Assembly (NCBI GenBank): GCA_963618495.1
Contig: CAVESF010000036.1
Coordinates: 1-16,134 of the forward strand
Direction: 5' to 3'
DNA length: 16,134 nucleotides
From: Apopatosoma sp963618495
GTDB lineage: Bacteria; Bacillota; Clostridia; Oscillospirales; CAG-272
Made by a program: the position numbers and the translations under genes. The first letter of the stretch is position 1. Every line of letters begins with the position of its first letter. Below, piece by piece: positions 13,422 to 16,134 of this stretch. The notes under the pieces are model-generated. The model saw nothing but the letters and a program-made list of their open reading frames with translations, was not told the origin of the DNA and did not search any database.

Positions 13422-14513
13422 ATGTCTGTTAGTTCTACAATTAAGCGTTTACGCCGTGAGAAAAATATCACGCAAGAACAGCTTGCCGAATATCTGGGCA
13501 TCACATCGCGCGCAATTTCACAGTGGGAGTGCGGCCGCACCGCTCCCGATATTTCGCAACTACCCGCGCTCTGTCATATTTTTGATGTTTCGTCCGATGT
13601 TCTGCTTGGAATTGATGTCGAAAAGAATAACGAGAAAATAAAAAAATATCTAAATGACGCCGCTGAGTTGGGCTGTAAAGGAAAGCGGGTGGAGCGTACC
13701 GCGCTTCTACGCGAGGCAAACAAAAAGTTCCCTCGAGACTATAAAATAATGAATAGCCTTGCTGATTCACTGGTATGTGAATATTCCCGAAAGGGCATAA
13801 AGGAATACGATGAGGTTTTTGAACTATGCAATCGAATTCTTTCGGAATGTACCGATAGCATCACGCGATACGAAGCAATTGATACCCTTGGAACCGCTTA
13901 CGGATATGCCGGTAAAAAAGACGAAATGCTGAAATTGACTGAAGAAATGCCTCGCGCTCATTTTTCATATGAAAACTTTATGATATATCGTTGGAATGGT
14001 GATGCTGACTTTAAAAAATTTCAAGACTATTTATCTTTTTTCATTGACCATACCGCTGAAATGATTGAACTTGCAGCCGCTCAAAAGCACGATGATGGAG
14101 AATTTATTTATCCACTTGAAGATAGAATTCATTTATGGAAAACAGCAGTAGCTTTTCTTGAATTGCTTTTTCCGAACGGTGATTTTCAAATCAAAGCTCA
14201 GCTTGGTGAAGCTGCTTGCAACTTTTTGTGTACCGCATATCTGAGGCAGCAGAATTATGAAGAAGTGTGGAAATGGTTGAAAAAAGGTGCGGACTTTGCG
14301 ATTCATATGGACACTTATAATTTTGATGCTGCACATACCTCGCCCATTCTTCGCGGATATTCAAGTGGTGGCTGGATTATGGAAGCCGAAGGTAATCGGT
14401 CGCAATCCATGCTTAATTGGTTAACAGCAGATGATGAGGCTGCTACTTTGCGTTCCGATGCGCGCTATAAAGTGATTGTTGAACGCTTAAAAACAGTTGC
14501 AAAAAAGCCGTAA
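13422..14513 (+). CDS. XRE-family regulator with helical-repeat C-terminal domain
   Basis: The product has 363 residues. Residues ~5-62 are a Cro/CI-type helix-turn-helix (ITQEQLAEYLGITSRAISQWE, then PDISQLPALCHIFDVSSDVLLG). The remaining ~300 residues are rich in helices of TPR-like length (for example around YEAIDTLGTAYGYAGKKDEM and ACNFLCTAYLRQQNYEEVW). The architecture recalls regulators with TPR sensor domains, some of which (RRNPP group) bind peptides. The repeats here are not clear enough to claim that, and no small peptide gene is seen next to it. GGGAGG lies nine bases before the ATG. It probably regulates genes of the element or the host cell. Confidence 0.85.
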   Translation: MSVSSTIKRLRREKNITQEQLAEYLGITSRAISQWECGRTAPDISQLPALCHIFDVSSDVLLGIDVEKNNEKIKKYLNDAAELGCKGKRVERTALLREANKKFPRDYKIMNSLADSLVCEYSRKGIKEYDEVFELCNRILSECTDSITRYEAIDTLGTAYGYAGKKDEMLKLTEEMPRAHFSYENFMIYRWNGDADFKKFQDYLSFFIDHTAEMIELAAAQKHDDGEFIYPLEDRIHLWKTAVAFLELLFPNGDFQIKAQLGEAACNFLCTAYLRQQNYEEVWKWLKKGADFAIHMDTYNFDAAHTSPILRGYSSGGWIMEAEGNRSQSMLNWLTADDEAATLRSDARYKVIVERLKTVAKKP

Positions 14514-14827
14514 TTTTTCGCCCTGAGTCGCCGCCTGTCAAGCATGCAGTGAAAAACATTTGAGTGGAAATTTTCATGCGGTAGCACGCGATGAAATTTC
14601 ATCGGAGCCATGCGTTTGAGCCTCTGCTGGTATCGTTTGTGACTCTTAAAATCGCTGAAAGCTAATATTCCGTTGGTGTACGCTATCGTATAAATCATCG
14701 TAAAAGCAGAAGAAAAGAAGTCGATTTTCGTACGCGACATCTGATTTTTCAAGTCAACCGGTGCTTGAAACCAACATCCATTTCAAGCATAAATTTATAG
14801 TATACCTCTTCTGTTATAAAATTATAG
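14514..14827. other. Gene-free interval
   Basis: About 314 bases between convergent genes. An imperfect inverted repeat (GAAATTTTCATGCG / CGCGATGAAATTTC) lies at about 14561-14606. A 95-codon minus-strand frame (14752 to 14465) starts at TTG, lacks a ribosome binding site and overlaps the end of the XRE-TPR gene, so it is not called. No clear terminator was seen. Confidence 0.4.
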
Positions 14828-15157
14828 TTAATTGTTATTGTTAGAGCTCCCTTTTTCAATACCACCTGATTCCAAATTTAATTTATACACATTGGAACCG
14901 TAATCGCCTGCGGCAGTGTATCGGTGATATTTTTCAATGAGTCCTTTTTCGAGAAGAGATTTAATTGCCTTATCCACGGTTTCCTCTTTCTTGATTCCGC
15001 ACCCGTTTGCGATATCTCTCCGTGAAGGGAAAGCTACATTGCTTTCCCGGTTCATACGACGACAAAGAAAACAATAGACGGCGATGTCCCGCGGCTTCAG
15101 ACCGTATTCAAAGATTCTGTTGTCAACCATAAAGAAGTTTTTTCGTTTGCCTGCCAC
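14828..15157 (-). CDS. Small winged-helix (HTH_36-like) protein
   Basis: The 109-residue product starts at GTG (15157), with AAGAGA upstream and a consensus promoter 30 bases away. It reads NRIFEYGLKPRDIAVYCFLCRR, then AFPSRRDIANGCGIKKEETVDKAIKSLLEKGLIEK, a winged helix as in HTH_36 proteins and the N-terminal domains of phage or plasmid replication initiators. It ends in a low-complexity tail with four Asn. It lacks the long C-terminal part of replisome organisers, so it may be a regulator or a short initiator. It diverges from the S24 repressor and shares its operator region, which suggests control by that repressor. Confidence 0.75.
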   Translation of the reverse strand: MAGKRKNFFMVDNRIFEYGLKPRDIAVYCFLCRRMNRESNVAFPSRRDIANGCGIKKEETVDKAIKSLLEKGLIEKYHRYTAAGDYGSNVYKLNLESGGIEKGSSNNNN

Positions 15158-15187
15158 ACTGTTCTCTTTTTTCGTTGTGTATTTGAT

Positions 15188-15216
15188 ATTATACTACAAA
15201 AATATTATATTGTCAA
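15188..15216 (-). promoter_or_regulatory. Consensus promoter of the winged-helix gene
   Basis: On the minus strand, TTGACA (15216-15211), 17 bases, TATAAT (15193-15188): a perfect consensus, as expected of an early promoter held by a repressor. Confidence 0.85.
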
Positions 15217-15223
15217 TAGCCGC

Positions 15224-15240
15224 ATACAAAATAATTGTAT
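15224..15240. promoter_or_regulatory. Operator-like palindrome in the divergent switch
   Basis: ATACAA-AATAA-TTGTAT, a perfect 6-5-6 palindrome midway between the two divergent promoters. It is the natural candidate binding site of the S24 repressor. Confidence 0.6.
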
Positions 15241-15246
15241 TCGTCC

Positions 15247-15275
15247 TTGACAACTACATCGAAATATGGTATACT
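15247..15275 (+). promoter_or_regulatory. Promoter of the S24 repressor gene
   Basis: TTGACA (15247-15252), 17 bases, TATACT (15270-15275). Confidence 0.8.
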
Positions 15276-15306
15276 GTATGCGTAATAAAATTCGGAGGAA
15301 TTCTGC

Positions 15307-16014
15307 ATGAGCGTAATAGGCGAACAGATTAAAAAATACAGAGGTATCCGCGGCATGACGCAGCAGGAGATTGCCGATGCGCTCGGCGAAAGCTCCGGCA
15401 GGGTGATATACAATTGGGAAAAAGGAATCGGTCGCCCAGACTGTGACAAGCTGGCGAAGCTCTGTGACCTTCTTGATGTATCCGCAGACGAGATGATCGG
15501 TTGCAGATCGATGTCGGAACGCCCTACGGCTGCCGAATGGGAGACGATAAAAAAATACCGTGTCCTTGACGAACACGGTAAAGAAATCGTGGATTATCTT
15601 ATTGACAGCGAGTACAGGCGAGTGTCCGCGGCTGGCAGGAAAGCAAAGTGCCGTATGCTGAGAATGGATTATTACACGCTTCCGGCTTCCGCAGGCACGG
15701 GCAATATTCTTGACAGCGAGCTTGCCGAGGAGATCCTTGTTCCCGAATCCAGAGAAGCGGAGAAGGCGGACTTTGTGATTTCGGTCGGCGGCGACAGCAT
15801 GGAGCCGACCTTCCATGACGGAGACAAGGTTTTTGTTGAAAAATGCGATTCCGTCGATGTAGGCGAGATAGGTATTTTCGTTGTCAACGGCGAGGTCTTC
15901 ATCAAGGAGCGCGGGGACGGCTGCCTGATCTCACATAATGAAAAATATAAGCCCATACGCCTCTCCGAGCATGACAGCGTGTTCTGCTGCGGAAGAGTGG
16001 TGGATAAAGTATAA
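15307..16014 (+). CDS. XRE/S24 LexA-like self-cleaving repressor
   Basis: The product has 235 residues. The N-terminal helix-turn-helix is at about 5-62 (MTQQEIADALGESSGRVIYNWEKG). The C-terminal S24 peptidase domain carries Ser164 (GGDSMEPTFHDGD) and Lys200 (GEVFIKERG) as the catalytic dyad. The cleavage site is Ala129-Gly130 (PASAGTG), spaced from Ser and Lys as in LexA. Such proteins hold a prophage or ICE quiescent and cleave themselves when RecA is activated by DNA damage. GGAGG lies before the ATG. It diverges from the winged-helix gene across a shared operator. It is the best evidence that the element is inducible. All key residues are present, so it should be active. Confidence 0.93.
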   Translation: MSVIGEQIKKYRGIRGMTQQEIADALGESSGRVIYNWEKGIGRPDCDKLAKLCDLLDVSADEMIGCRSMSERPTAAEWETIKKYRVLDEHGKEIVDYLIDSEYRRVSAAGRKAKCRMLRMDYYTLPASAGTGNILDSELAEEILVPESREAEKADFVISVGGDSMEPTFHDGDKVFVEKCDSVDVGEIGIFVVNGEVFIKERGDGCLISHNEKYKPIRLSEHDSVFCCGRVVDKV

Positions 16015-16040
16015 TAATGAAAAAAGGTGGTCAGAAAAGA

Positions 16041-16134
16041 TGAACTGCCCCAAATTGTACGGACAGCACAAAAAAGAGACTCAAGGTAGAAAATATTAAA
16101 AATTAGGCAACGAACTGACATCGCTTTTAGAGAG
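16041..16134 (+). mobile_element. Probable end of an IS3-family (IS150-like) insertion sequence
   Basis: The sequence from 16041 begins TGAACTGCCCCAAATTGTAC and continues GGACA. This resembles the TG(T/A)ACTG.CCCC...GT..GACA terminal repeat of IS150-group IS3 elements reading inward, so the IS would extend beyond the window. No transposase start is inside the remaining 94 bases. It rests on motif memory only. Confidence 0.4.

Larger units (their letters stand above)
8958..16134. mobile_element. Integrative element (ICE or prophage), left end plus ~7 kb, continues beyond window
   Basis: It is bounded on the left by the recombinase/spoVT junction. It contains recombinase, DUF4143 ATPase, a small element-type protein, an XRE-TPR-like regulator, and a divergent winged-helix/S24 repressor switch. 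No relaxase, portal or capsid gene is visible yet, so ICE versus prophage is undecided. The right boundary is outside the window. Confidence 0.65.

Noticed and set aside
13422..14513. Assignment as an RRNPP quorum-sensing receptor
   Set aside because: The helical repeats are not regular enough by eye and no adjacent signal-peptide gene is present.
14465..14752. 95-codon minus-strand open frame after the XRE-TPR gene
   Set aside because: Starts at TTG without a ribosome binding site, overlaps the end of a better-supported gene and has no recognisable motif.
16040..16099. 19-codon ORF after the repressor, with AGGTGG upstream
   Set aside because: Very short, and it coincides with the probable IS end, so it is more likely chance.

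Overview
The window looks like chromosomal DNA of a low-to-mid GC Firmicute, most likely a spore-forming, gut-type Clostridia. The evidence is purine-rich AGGAGG-type ribosome binding sites, textbook sigma-A promoters with 17-bp spacers, intrinsic terminators, lipoproteins, a BspA-type leucine-rich-repeat protein and the 3' part of the sporulation regulator gene spoVT. No rRNA, tRNA or CRISPR array was seen.

Left part (1-3015). A broken SLOG/DUF1273-type gene runs into a duplicated 3' end of an ABC-2 permease gene and a copy of its terminator. The intact module follows: an XRE repressor on the minus strand, then, divergently, an undescribed 33-residue membrane peptide, a NatA-like ABC ATPase and a NatB-like ABC-2 permease. 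Several palindromes sit between repressor and peptide.

Middle part (3016-8320), all on the minus strand. It holds two coupled paralogous membrane-anchored proteins of unknown function. Next comes a small lipoprotein and a secreted protein with a papain-like Cys/His pattern, preceded by a leader with a tiny ORF that runs into an intrinsic terminator. A BspA-like LRR lipoprotein closes this part.

Right part (about 8958-16134). A large serine recombinase reads in frame into the C-terminal two thirds of SpoVT. The simplest reading is that an integrative element (ICE or prophage) sits inside spoVT: host DNA lies left of about 8958 and the element runs right, beyond the window. The first ~29 codons of spoVT are not in the window and should lie at the far end of the element. 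The visible cargo is an AAA/DUF4143 ATPase behind a tandem-repeat promoter region, a small element-type hypothetical protein, a long non-coding stretch with hairpins, an XRE-TPR-like regulator, and a phage-like switch (a winged-helix protein diverging from an XRE/S24 LexA-like repressor). A probable IS3-family end lies at 16041.

The main point of interest is the recombinase-SpoVT junction. Integration would separate the DNA-binding half of a sporulation regulator from its GAF half and attach that GAF half to the recombinase. Excision would restore spoVT and change the recombinase C-terminus. Family assignments rest on motif recognition only; no database search was possible.
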